The notes under the pieces: generated by a model | Database searches by the model: none | Seen by the model: only the letters and a program-made list of their open reading frames with translations | Told to the model about the DNA's origin: nothing | Assembly: GCF_033115175.1 (NCBI RefSeq) | Contig: NC_084838.1 | Location: forward strand, 92,299,468-92,363,467 | Direction: 5' to 3' | From: Lepus europaeus | Lineage: Eukaryota > Chordata > Mammalia > Lagomorpha > Leporidae | Length of the DNA stretch: 64,000 nucleotides | Part shown: positions 24,101-34,310 of the stretch, piece after piece | Layout: each line of letters starts with the position of its first letter | Numbering within the stretch: position 1 is the first letter of the stretch | Position numbers and translations under genes: made by a program

Positions 24101-27100
24101 AGATTCCTACTTCATAGCAATGGAAGGTACAGCTGGCACTCTTGTGTCTTAATGTTATATTTGTGAGATTCCCACATGACGTACATATGGTTATGGTGCG
24201 TTCATTCTCATTGCTCGATTGTGTGCTGCTGTGAGAATGAATCCCATGACCACTTCCATGCTTGGGGGCTATTTGAATAGTCTTTAAGTTGGCCATATTT
24301 TGAGCAGCAGAGCTATGCACGTTTGGTATTTGTCTTTGTAGCACAGATGAGCGTTGCATCTTCCATGGTGCATTTCCTAGAAGGCCCTGAGAAAGCCGTC
24401 CAGCCTTGCTGGATGGAAAGGGGTGTGTGTTTGCCTTCCTCTCAGCTTAGCACACAGCCCTGAACGAGAGGCCTTGGGTTCTCCAACACTTGGCATTTTC
24501 CATCTTTTCTCATTTTGGCCATTTTTGGGAGTATATGATAATTTTCGATCTTAACTTGCATTTTCCTCATGACTAATAAACTTTATTTTCATCGGATGTC
24601 TTCTGTGAAATTTCCCTTCCAGATTTTTCTAAAGCTCTTATTTTTCCGATGAGTTATGTGATTTTTCTTGTGGCAGCTCTTTGTGTTTTCTGGATATAAC
24701 TCCACTGTTAGACGTATGGGCTATCTGTAAAAACTAAGGCCCAGAGACAGAAAGTGAGTAGGCAGAGGCGAGTGCTACAATCTGGGCCCAGGTATTGTGA
24801 CCGTGTGGTCCAGTCTCCTGAGCTGTTCTGTACATGGCAGTGAGTGTGGAAAAATCTTAGGGGCCTGGAGTCAAAGACTGTATTCTGTCACCTGGGCTTG
24901 CACTGTGGGCTCTCGTGGTCTTCCCAGCTGGTATTGTCTTCTGTAGTGGGGGATTCTGGAGCCTCCCTCACATGGTTGTTGAAAGGATCTTGTGGTGGGT
25001 CGGTCCACTGAGAACCTCAGAATGCGACCTCATTTGAAAACTGGGTCTTCATAGATGTAATTCATCAAGAATCTCAGGACAAAACCACCTTTATTGTGGC
25101 CCCTAAGTTCAATGACTGAAGCGCATATGGGAAGAGAGGGCAGGGGCAGGTGCATCATACACTGGTTACGAGGTCACTTGGGGTGCCCACCTCCCGTATC
25201 AGAGTGCCTAGGTTTGATTGTCATTCCAGCTCCCTGTTAATGTGTGTCCTGAGAGGCAGCAGTGATGGCTCAAGTAGTTGAGTCCGTGCCGCTATGTGAG
25301 AGACCCGGATTCAGTTCCCATAATCTACCTTCAGCCTGGCCCATCCCTAGTTTTCTAGAGTTTTAGGGGAGTGAACCAATGGATGGAAGATGTCTTTCTG
25401 TCATTCTCTGTCTCTGTCTCTCTCCCTCTCCCTCTCTGCCTTTCACATCAATAGAAATGCAGCAATTAAAAAATAAAAGAGCATCCATAGAGGCACACAT
25501 GGAGACATGGGCAGAGGTTGGAGTGATGCAGCTAGAAGCCAGGAAACAGCAAGGATCAAGAGAAGCAGGAGGAGGTGGGGGAGGTCCTCCAGTAGCCTTC
25601 AGAGGCAGGACGACAGTGACAACACCTCGATGTTTTCACTTCCAGCTTCCAGAGCCATGAGAAGCAGTTTCTCTTATTTCCAAATCACCTAGTTCATAGC
25701 ACCTAATTTTGACAGGGTTTTGAAACTGAATACACTTAGCTAAGATCATCGTGTTAGCAAAATGACAGATTGAAATCTAGAGGCTGGGGTTTCTTGCCCC
25801 ATTCTGAGCACTGAGTCACTCTGGCAGTGGGAATGGCTCATTGGCAATCCAGTTCTCATTTTTGTTCAGTGAAGGGGATGAGCTGGTAGGGGAGCCCTCA
25901 GCTCCCTGACCTCCTGGTGGGAGGAGGTTCCAGGTCTGTTGATTCCCTGTCCCTACACCCCTCATTGCTTCTTCTTCTTCTTTTTTTAAAGATTTATTTA
26001 TTTTACTTGAAAGTCAGAGTCACACACACACACACACAAAGAGAGAGAGAGAGAGGTGTCTTCCATCCGCTGGTTCACTCCCCAATTGGCTGCAATAGCC
26101 AGAGCTGTGCCAATCTGAAACCAGGAGCCAGGAGCTTCTTCCAGGTCTCCCACGCAGGTGCAGGGGCCCAAGGATTTGGGCCATCTTCTGCTGCTTTCCC
26201 AGGCCATAGCAGAGAGCTGGATAGGTAGTGGAGCAGCTGGGACTCAAACTGGTGCCCATATTGGATGCCAGCACTGCAGGTGATGGCTTTAGCTGCTACA
26301 CCACAGTGCAAGCCCCCTCATTGCTTCTTTCAGGCTGTCTCACCTGGCCCACCTCCTGAGAGTCTGCTGCACCCACAAGCAGAGCAAGGGGCCTGCTGAG
26401 TGCAGTGCTAGGGCCTGGACCTCCTCTCCAGCTTGGCCCTGTGCCTGCATTCTCCTGAAAAGGCCATGTCGTGGTGTCTCAGGGCCAGTGCCTCTGACTG
26501 TGCACCTGATGGGCACACCGTCATGCACCCACAACCCTCCCCTCCTGTTGTTCCTTCCCTAGGCCAGGGCACTGCTGAGCTGGACTCCTGAGAGTCCAGA
26601 AAAACACCAAACACCCCTGCCCCTCCTCCTTCTTTACCCCATCCGTCACCACTGCCTGTCTCTGAGAACCCTCAGGATTCCTCCCCTGCCTGACCTGGTC
26701 CCCACCTCCTCCCCAGGGCTCCCTGCTCTGCCCTAAATTGCACCCCTCCCTAACCAGAGTGCCAAGACACAGCTCTGAGGAGACACGTGCTGCGGGGTGA
26801 CTCAGTGCTCACACTGTGGGTCAGGAGAAGCCTGGCTGCAGTCTGTAATTGGTCATCCACCTGCACTGTGACCTTAGCCACGTTTCCTCACCTGGAACTG
26901 GGCTTGCTTCCAGCCTCCACGTCTTAAGGTTCCTACAGAAAATTAAGCACATTGCTTAACAAGTGTTGGTGCTCCAGTTCCAGATCTTGTCCATCTCCCT
27001 GTGTCTGAGCTGCACTTGTTCTTAGTGCCTGTCTCAGACCTGTCCCTGTACCCATAGTGGGAATCACGGTGATGACTCATTGCTCACACACACACACACG

Positions 27101-29278
27101 GTTTCCTATGTCTACATTAATGCAAACAAATCTCCCTCTGCATGGGGTCCTGAGAACTGGAACTTGCTCTGTCTTCTTGGAGCTCCTCAGTGGCCGTGAG
27201 GCGTTTCCCTTCAGTGCTTCTGCCGCTGGCCCAGAATTCAGTGTGGTGTTTGTGACCAAGTGGTTCCTATGCATTAATTGCTGAGGCCTGGAGCAGACAG
27301 CAGACCGCGACCACTGTGCAGTCAGGCCTCCCGCTGCCCTCACAGCTTGGTGGTGGCACTGTGTGAGGAGGGCTAGGGCACTCGGGGTAGGGGAGCCACG
27401 GAGGAAAGCAGCAGGGGCAGCCAAGACTCAGTCCCACTCGCAGGAGGACTCTGAGTGTGAATTCCCCCGCACACAGTAACGAGTCACCACAGACCTGGAG
27501 GCTGAAGCAGCTGACACTGAGTGACTTACAGATCTGGAGGCCAAAGTTCAAAATCGAGGTGTAGGCACCCTTGTTCCTAGGGAGGCTGTCGTGGGGATTC
27601 TGCTTCCTGCCTTGTCCAGCTCCTCAGAGCGGCTGCGTGCCCTGGCCCATAGCCTCTTCCTCTGTTCTCAAAGCACGTCCGTCCAGCCTCTGCTTCTGCT
27701 CTGGCATCTTTTCTGCCTCTGAGCCCCTGCCTGCCTGTTTCCCAAATAACAATGATGGGGATGAATAGGTCCATCATCCTACTCCAGGGTCATTTCTGCT
27801 CTCAAAACCCTTGGCCCCGTCCCACGTGCGGAGTCTCTTCTCCCACATGAGGTGGTATATTCACAGATCCCAGGGATGGGGAAGAGGACAATGCGGTGGC
27901 CACCAAGCGACCACAGTGTCCCTCTTCTTTCTCCCTGTCAGTGGCCTCTTAGCTTTTCCTCTGTGCCGGCGTCTGATTGGTCTCATGCCTACCTGGTGCC
28001 TACCAGCTGGCTATCCCATGCCTAGCGTCAGACTGACCTGTAGGAAGCCTCTGGTCTCCAGTGGCCCCCTCCTTCTGGTGCACCCCCCCTTCCTTGTTTG
28101 TGCCAACTGCATCCTCTTTCCATGGATCTGGCATAGTCTGGTTCCGCTTCCTTTTTCCTGTTGTGGCTGGGGAGACTTTCTGTGACCACTGATGTAAAAG
28201 TTCTGCTCCTTGGTTGGTGTAAGTGCCCTGGGGAAGGTGCTTTTCCTGTCTACCTGAGTTTCCCAAGAACAGCGTCTGTCACCAGGATCCAATGTTCCAC
28301 CTGCACAATGGACAGAAGGACAGAGGGTCTGGCCATAGCCCTGCTGTCCATCCTGAGGGCAAACCCTTTCTTTGGCCTTGCTTTTGGCCCAGCAGATAGG
28401 GCTTCTGATGAGATGACCCTGCCCAGGCAGAATTTCATGACTCCAGTGCCCCTCAGCAGCTTTCTAGAGCTCCTTCACACTGATGTGGGTTGTTTGCACC
28501 TGGCCTGGGCATAGGGGTTTTCTAAAGACCCACAGCTAAGAGGCTGAGGGAGAACTGCAGGCCCAGAGAGCAAGAAAGGAAAGGGACCTGGGTGGAGGGA
28601 GCTCATGTTTATAGTATCTGGGCCTTGTACAGAGGCAGCTGCTGGCCACTCTGCTCACACACTCACCTCCTCTTGGGCTCTGTACATACAACCATCCCTC
28701 CAGACCCCAGGCAGTGTCCCCGGTGGGCATGCAGAGCGTGGGTGGAGAAAACCCGCTGATAGATTCCAATGTGGGATCAGCCACCATCAAGGTCAGCTCA
28801 GGAGCTTGTTGGTGCTTGAACCCAAAGTCCCACCTTTGAGTCTGGTCTGATGTGTCTGCAATGGGGCCCTGCAGTGGAGGGACAGTCACAGAGCCCCAGA
28901 TCTTGTCACATGGTGTCTCCAACCTGCTCAGTCCCCAATGCTACCTCCCTTCTCTTTCCACAGGGTGATTCTGGGGGCCCCCTTGTTTGCTACCTTCCCA
29001 ACACCTGGGTGCTGGTGGGACTGGCCAGCTGGGGTCTGGACTGCCGGCACCCTGTCTACCCCAGCGTCTTCACCAGGGTCTCCTACTTCATCGACTGGAT
29101 TAACGGGATCAAACGGCTCACATCTTCCCCAGACCCAGCATCTACTCCATCCTATACCTACTCTTCCTTGCCTGTGAGGGCAGCTGGTTCACCTGGACCC
29201 CACACAGCCCTCAGGGCTGCATGGACCTGGCTCCTGCTGTCATTTCTCCTCAGGGCCTCCCAGAGAGCCTTGACGTGA
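17815..29278 (+). CDS. PRSS47: serine protease 47 (trypsin-fold, S1A family)
   Basis: A five-exon coding sequence: join(17815-18157, 18985-19147, 20995-21272, 23541-23704, 28964-29278), 420 residues. Introns obey GT/AG and phases match throughout (1, 2, 1, 0). Residues 19-32 are a leucine-rich signal-peptide core. A variable pro-region is followed by the conserved Cys116 and an activation site Lys124/Leu125-Tyr-Gly-Gly. The catalytic residues are His165 (SAAHC), Asp216 (SDIAML) and Ser319 (GDSGGP). Cysteines fit the usual S1A disulfides, including the one linking pro-region and catalytic chain. The S1-pocket position (chymotrypsin 189) is Ser313, not Asp, and position 226 is Ser, so trypsin-like cleavage is unlikely. 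N-X-S/T sites lie at Asn169, Asn227 and Asn307. A hydrophobic stretch near the C-terminus (about 401-412) suggests membrane or GPI anchoring. The motif blocks fit PRSS47 rather than PRSS40-46, judged from remembered family sequence. The substrate is unknown. Confidence 0.87.
18985..19147 (+). CDS. PRSS47: PRSS47 exon 2: activation site and catalytic His
   Basis: The acceptor at 18981-18984 (ACAG) restores the frame as Ala-Cys-Gly-Lys. It encodes the pro-region Cys, the activation motif K/LYGG, WPWQASL, and the His of SAAHC. The donor GTGAGT is at 19148, leaving phase 2. Confidence 0.9.
19243..19560 (-). mobile_element. degenerate C-SINE in PRSS47 intron 2
   Basis: Diverged reverse copy with AATTATATATTTATTTGGAAGG at the left, TTGGGCAAACTTCCATTGC in the middle, and ATGCCACAATACTTTG in place of the usual head. 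Confidence 0.75.
20505..20803 (+). mobile_element. C-SINE in PRSS47 intron 2
   Basis: Diverged sense copy beginning GGCTGTGGCTGTGGCATAG and ending CTTTCAGGTAAATAAAAAAA. It sits about 190 bp upstream of exon 3. Confidence 0.85.
20995..21272 (+). CDS. PRSS47: PRSS47 exon 3: catalytic Asp
   Basis: The split codon gives Asn, followed by Lys-Ser (a glycosylation sequon), then a QKMSVSRILTHPDF segment, the Asp of SDIAML, the PVCLP cysteine, and CWITGWG. The donor GTGAGT at 21273 leaves phase 1. Confidence 0.9.
21280..22860. other. PRSS47 intron 3, left part, mostly unassigned
   Basis: No coding potential was seen. It includes a short (CA)n tract near 22160-22180 and otherwise looks unique. Confidence 0.35.
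22870..23245. repeat. degenerate tandem repeat, GGAT/GAGT-type
   Basis: About 375 bp of diverged purine-rich 4-5 bp units (GGATG, GAGTG, TGGAT variants) in intron 3. It creates a spurious minus-strand frame rich in Ser/Thr/Pro/His. Confidence 0.7.
23541..23704 (+). CDS. PRSS47: PRSS47 exon 4: pre-serine segment
   Basis: A strong acceptor (a run of T, then GCAG at 23537-23540) precedes the exon. It encodes LSPPFNLQE, LCNLLYGQ, EEMVCVG and ends SICR with Ser at the S1-specificity position. The donor GTGAGT at 23705 leaves phase 0. Confidence 0.9.
23930..24370. mobile_element. ancient transposon-like segment in PRSS47 intron 4
   Basis: Blocks such as TATTTGTGAGATTCCCACATG, GTTCATTCTCATTGCTCGAT and GGGGGCTATTTGAATAG resemble a common ancient mammalian LINE-type 3' segment read in reverse. 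I cannot name the family, and the orientation is uncertain. Confidence 0.35.
25139..25465 (+). mobile_element. degenerate C-SINE in PRSS47 intron 4
   Basis: Old sense copy: GGGGCAGGTGCATCATACAC head, CACCTCCCGTATCAGAGTGC, and a tail with GTCTCTCTCCCTCTCCC then CACATCAATAGAAATG. The middle is strongly diverged. Confidence 0.65.
25984..26317 (-). mobile_element. C-SINE in PRSS47 intron 4
   Basis: Well-preserved reverse copy: TAAAGATTTATTTATTTTAC, CA- and GA-rich runs, and a head ending CACCACAGTGCAAGCCCC. Confidence 0.92.
26330..27460. other. PRSS47 intron 4, unassigned
   Basis: GC-moderate, unique-looking intronic sequence with a short (CA)n near 27085-27100. There is no splice-bounded exon that fits the protease and no recognisable repeat. 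Confidence 0.35.
27465..27930 (-). mobile_element. old MaLR-type LTR (MLT1/MST-like), reversed
   Basis: The order of blocks (GAGTGACTTACAGATCTGGAGGCC, then GGGGATTCTGCTTCCTGCC, then GTGCCCTGGCCCATAGCC) is that of an ERVL-MaLR LTR read backwards. It is a diverged solo copy. The subfamily is not resolvable by eye. Confidence 0.5.
27935..28960. other. PRSS47 intron 4, right part, unassigned
   Basis: Open frames here are short and overlap on both strands. Nothing matches a protease exon until the acceptor at 28961-28963. Confidence 0.35.
28964..29278 (+). CDS. PRSS47: PRSS47 exon 5: catalytic Ser and C-terminal tail
   Basis: Begins exactly at GDSGGPLVC, followed by LVGLASWGLDC, PSVFTRVSYFIDWI, a Ser/Pro/Thr-rich stalk and a short hydrophobic C-terminal segment with LLLSFLL before the stop (29276-29278). 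The stalk and hydrophobic end are typical of membrane-tethered or GPI-linked testis-type proteases. Confidence 0.9.
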   Translation, partial: GDSGGPLVCYLPNTWVLVGLASWGLDCRHPVYPSVFTRVSYFIDWINGIKRLTSSPDPASTPSYTYSSLPVRAAGSPGPHTALRAAWTWLLLSFLLRASQRALT

Positions 29279-29404
29279 CCTGGGGGCATTCAGCACCTTC
29301 TTTCATGCCATGTACCAGTCTGTGCCTGTAACCACCTATTTCTCTAAAAGGTTCGTTGCCCTTTGGCTTTTCTGTCCACCCCCAAACCAAGCTTGGCAAA
29401 ATCA

Positions 29405-29410
29405 AATAAA
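29405..29410 (+). terminator. PRSS47: PRSS47 poly(A) signal AATAAA
   Basis: A canonical hexamer 127 bp after the stop codon, with a second overlapping AATAAA-like copy just after it. This gives a short 3' UTR. Confidence 0.75.
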
Positions 29411-29429
29411 ATAAAATAGCTGCCTTGCT

Positions 29430-30105
29430 CTTCTTCTGAGCATTCCTGATCCTCAACACTTGGGTCAGCAAACTGGACTTCACAGGAAGACTCTCAAGTG
29501 TGGGCTCCCAGGAGGAGGACAGGGGTGTGGGGGGACACTAAGAGGCACCATTGTGTAGAAGGCTACAACTTTGCATTCATAGATGCTGCCTGCCACTGGA
29601 GCACCCAGTCCTTCAGCGGGAGTAAGACGTAGCACTCAGGGTCTATAGTACAGGGGGTCAAAGGCTACCTCAAAGCATAGAAGCAGCGCTTTTAAGGTTT
29701 GGTGAAGGGAGGTCTGAGTTGCAGTGGAGCCAGGTGGGAGGGAAGTACCTGGGACACAAAGTGATTGAGCACAACTGGGGTCTAGGATCATGTCAAGAGG
29801 ACTAGGAACCTGGCCTGGGACTGAAGGACTGGCAGATGGACATGGGGGCTGGAATGTGGGCTGGAACCAAATGGAGGGGGCCTTGAGCCCAAAGAGCAGA
29901 GGTGAAGGCCAGCAATGCTCAGAGGTATGGTCCTGGGTCAAGTCTCATAACTTTTCTCACCAGAGCCCATATCTGCAGAAGTGTGACATGCTGTCAATGT
30001 CTTTCATCATCATCCTCCCATGGACTTAATTCCTCCTGCCTGAGATACAGGCAGTGCAGTTCCTGCCTCTGGTATCCACACAATGCATGGCTGGAGGTGG
30101 GCATC
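29430..30105. other. intergenic, unassigned
   Basis: Sequence downstream of PRSS47 with no recognised gene or repeat. Confidence 0.3.
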
Positions 30106-30157
30106 ACTTTCTTTTTTATTAAAATATTTTTAATTTATTTTTCAAGGAATACAGATT

Positions 30158-30201
30158 TTTTAAAAGGTTTATTTTATTTTAATTGAAAGAGTTACAAAGA
30201 G

Positions 30202-30238
<37 letters not shown>

Positions 30239-30522
30239 CTTCCATCTGGTGGTTCACTCCCCAGTTGGCTGCAATGGCCGGAGCTGTGTCAATCTGAAGC
30301 CAGGAGCCAGGATCCAGGATCCAGGATCCAGGAGCTAGGAGCTTCTTCCAGGTCTCCAACATGGGTGCAGGGGCCCAATGACTTGAGCCATCTTCTACTG
30401 CTTTCCCAGGCCATAGCACGGAGCTGGATCAGAAGTGTAGCAGCCAGAACCCGAACCGGCACCTATATGGGATGTTGACACCGCAGGCTGCAGTTTTACT
30501 TGCTAAGCCACGGTGCTGGCCC
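30158..30522 (-). mobile_element. C-SINE in L1 3' UTR
   Basis: Reverse copy with a long (GA)n run (about 30197-30236) and a small internal expansion of GGATCCA units near 30308-30332. The flanks repeat GGAATACA (about 30146 and 30523), which is a target-site duplication. Confidence 0.9.
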
Positions 30523-32481
30523 TGGAATACAAATTTCATAGGACTTTAGGACTTTAGGAATATAGTTATTCTTCCCACCAAACCCACCCTCCCACCCCTC
30601 CTCCTCCTGCCTCTGCCCTTGCCAGTCCCATTCTTAGGATTCATTTTCAAATAACTTTGTACACAGAAGACCAACTTTATACTAAGTAAAGATTTTATAG
30701 TTTGCACACACATACAACTGTTTGAGAACAAGTTTTACAGTTAATTCTCATAATACAACTCATTGAGGATAGAGATCCTGCATGGGAAGTAAGTGCACAG
30801 CAATTCCTGTTGTTAATTTAACACTTAACACTCTTTTGTATGACATCAGTGACCACCCAAAGCTCTTGACATGAGCTGCCTAGGCTATGGAAACTTTTTG
30901 AGTTCACAAACTCTGTCAGTATTTGGACAAGGCCAAAAGCAAAGTGGAAGTTCTCTCCTCCCTTCAGAGAAAAGTACATCCTTGATGGTCACTTCTTTCT
31001 GCTGGGATCTCACTCACAGAGGTCCTTCATGTAGAACAATTTTACCACAGTGTCTTGGCTTCCCATGCCTGAAATGCTCTCATGCGCTTTTCAGCCAGAC
31101 TAGGAAGCCTTAAGGGCTGATTCTGAGGTCAGAGTATTACTTAACGTGATTATAATTCTATGAGTCTGCTGTGTGGACTGCTTCCTGTGTTGAAACATTC
31201 TCTCCTTTTTAATTCTATCTATTATTATTACCAGACACTTGATCCTATTTATATGATCACTTTAATACTTAAGATGGCATTTTTATCACCAAGCTTAATG
31301 GGATTTGGAGTCCTATGACAAGTTTTAAACTGTACTCTTAGAAGTAAGTCTATAGGAATTTATGCAAAACTATAGAGCTTTAAAGTTACAAACTTCCTCC
31401 TCCCTCTCTTATTCCCACTCTTATTTTTACTGAGATCTATTTTCAATTGACTTTATACACATATGATTAACTCTATGTTAAATAAGAAGTTCAGCAAATA
31501 GTATGAAGGAAAAAAAAACCCATAAAACAAAACAAAACTAAACTAAACTGTTTCTCAACAGTCAAGACAAGGGCAGCTCAAGTCATCCCTTCACAAAGTG
31601 TCAATTTCACTTCTACAGATTTCTTTTTAGGTGATGTTTGTTCTCACAGATCAGGGAGAATGTTTGGTATTTGTTCCTTCGGGACTGGCTTATTTCGCTA
31701 AGTATGACATTTTCCAGATTCATCCATTTTGTTGCAAATGACTGTATTTCTTTTTTTTTTACTTCTGTGTAGAATTCCATAGAGTACATATCCCACAATT
31801 TCTGTATCCAGTCTTCAGTTGATGGGCATTTAGGTTGCTTCCATGTCTTAGCTATTGTGAATTGAGCTGCAATACTCTTGGAGGTGCAGATAGCTCTTTT
31901 GTTTACTGATTTCATTTCCACTGGGTATATTCTCAAGAGTGGGATGGCTGGGTATTATGGTAGGTCTACATTCAGACTTTTGAGATATGTAGATACTGTC
32001 TTCCATAATGGCTTTACCAGTTTACATTCCCACCAACAATGGATCAGGGTACCTTTTTCCTCACACCCTCACCAGTATTGGTTGTTTGTTGATTTCTGTA
32101 TGAAAGCCATTCTAAATGGAGTGAGGTGAAACTTCATTGTGGTTTTGATTTGCATTTCTCTGATGGCTAGTGATCCTGAGCATTTTTTGTGTGTGTGTCT
32201 GTTGGCCATTCCTCTCTTGAAAAATATCTGTTTAGGTCCTTTGCCCATTTCTTGACTAGGTTATTTGTTTTGTAGTTGTTGAGTTTCTTGATCACTTTAT
32301 ATATTCTGGTTATTAATCCTTTATCAGGTGTATAGTTTGAAATAATTTCTCCCATTCTTTCAGTTGCCTCTTCACGTCACTGAATGTTTCTTTTGCAGTA
32401 CAGAGTTTCTTAATTTGATGTAATCCCATTTGTCAATTTTGGCTTTGGCTGCCTGGGGTCTTTTACAAGAACTCTTTTCTT

Positions 32482-32812
32482 TCTTTCTTTTTTTTTGACA
32501 GGCAGAGTGGACAATGAGAGAGAGAGAGACAGAGAGAAAGGTCTTCCTTTGCTGTTGGTTCACCCCCCAATGGCTGCCACAGCCGGCGCACTGCACTGAT
32601 CCGAAGGCAGGAGCCAGGTGCTTCTCCTGGTCTCCCATGGGGTGCAGGGCCCAAGCACTTGGGCCATCCTCCACTGCACTCCCTGGCCACAGCAGAGAGC
32701 TGGCCTGGAAGAGGGGCAACCGGGACAGAATCCGGTGCCCTGACCAGGACTAGAACCCCATGTGCCGGCGCCGCAGGCGGAGGATTAGTCTATTGAGCCA
32801 TGGCGCCGGCCC
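32482..32812 (-). mobile_element. C-SINE, young GC-rich subtype, in L1 ORF2
   Basis: Reverse copy with a 16-bp target-site duplication CAAGAACTCTTTTCTT at 32466-32481 and 32813-32828. The GC-rich head ends GGCGCCGGCCC. Confidence 0.93.
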
Positions 32813-33961
32813 CAAGAACTCTTTTCTTGTGCCAATGTCTGGCAGGGTTTCTCCAATGTTCTCTTGATGGTGTCAGGTCATAGATTTAGATATTTAATCC
32901 ATGTTGAGTTGATTTTTGTGTAAGGTTTAAGGTAGTGTTCTTGATTCATACTTATGCATGTGGAAATCTAGTTTTCCCAGCACCATTTGTTGAGGAGACT
33001 GCCCTTGCTACAGGGATTGGTTTAGCTTTGGTCAAATATAAGTTGGTTGTAGATGTTTGGATTGATTTCTGGCATTTATATTCTCTTCATTGGTCTATCC
33101 ATCTGTTTTTGTACCAACCAGGCTGTTTTGATTATAATTGGCTTGTAATCAATTGTCTTGAAATCTGCTAAAGTGATACCTTTGGCTTCATTTTTGTTGT
33201 GTAAGATTGCTTTAGCTATTTGAGATCTCCTTTTCCTTCATATGAATTTCAGCACCATTTTTTCTAGATCTGAGAAGAGTGTCTTTGGTATTTTGATTGA
33301 TATTGCATTGAATCTATAAATTGCTTTTGGAAGAATGGATATTTAGATGATATTAACTCTTCCAACCCATGAACATGGATGATTTTCCATTTTTTGTATC
33401 TTCTATTTCTTCCTTTAATGTTTTGTAATTCTCATTGTAGAGATCTTTGACATCCAAGGTTAAATTTATTCCAAGATTTTTGATTTTTTGTAGCTATTGT
33501 GAATGGGATTGATCTTAGAAGCTCAATCTCAGCCTTGGCATTGTCTGTGTATACAACAGCTATTGATTTTTTTTGTATTGACTTTATATCCTGATACTTT
33601 TTCTCGAACTCTTCTATGAGTTTCAATAGTTTCTTAGTGGAGTATTTTGGATTCCCTATATATAGAATCATGTCATCTGCAAATAGGTGTAGTTTGACTT
33701 TCATCCTCCCAATTTGTATTCCTTTGATTTCTTTTTCTTGCCTAATGACTCTGGTTAAAACTTCCAGGACTATATTGAATAGCAATGGTGAGAATGGGCA
33801 TCCCTGTTTGGTACCGGATCTCAGTGGGGATGCTTCCAACTTTTCCCTATTCGATATGACACTGGTTGTGGGTCTGTCATAAATTGCCTTCATTTTGTTG
33901 AGGAATGTTTCTTCTATAGCCAATTTGCTTAGAGTTTTTATCATGAACAGGTATTGTATTT

Positions 33962-34002
33962 TTTTTTTTGACAGGCAGAGTGGACAGTGAGAGGGAGGGA
34001 GG

Positions 34003-34040
<38 letters not shown>

Positions 34041-34310
34041 TCTTCCTTTTCTGTTGGATCACCTCCCAATAGCTGCTGCGACTGGTGCACCATGCTGATC
34101 CAAAGCCAGGAGCCAGGTGCCTCTCCTGGTCTCCCATGAGGGTGCAGGGCCCAAGCACTGGGGCCATCCTCCACTGCACTCCTGGGCCACAGCAGAGAGC
34201 TGGCCTGGAAGAGGAGCAACCAGGACAGACTCCGGTGTCCCAACCGGGACTAGAACCCGGTGTGCTGGCGCCACAGGCGGAGGATTAGCCTATTGAGCTG
34301 CAGCGCTGGC
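33962..34310 (-). mobile_element. C-SINE, young GC-rich subtype, in L1 ORF2
   Basis: Reverse copy with an expanded (GA)n run. Imperfect target-site duplication: CAGGTATTGTATT at about 33948 and CAGGGTGTTGTATT at about 34311. Confidence 0.9.
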
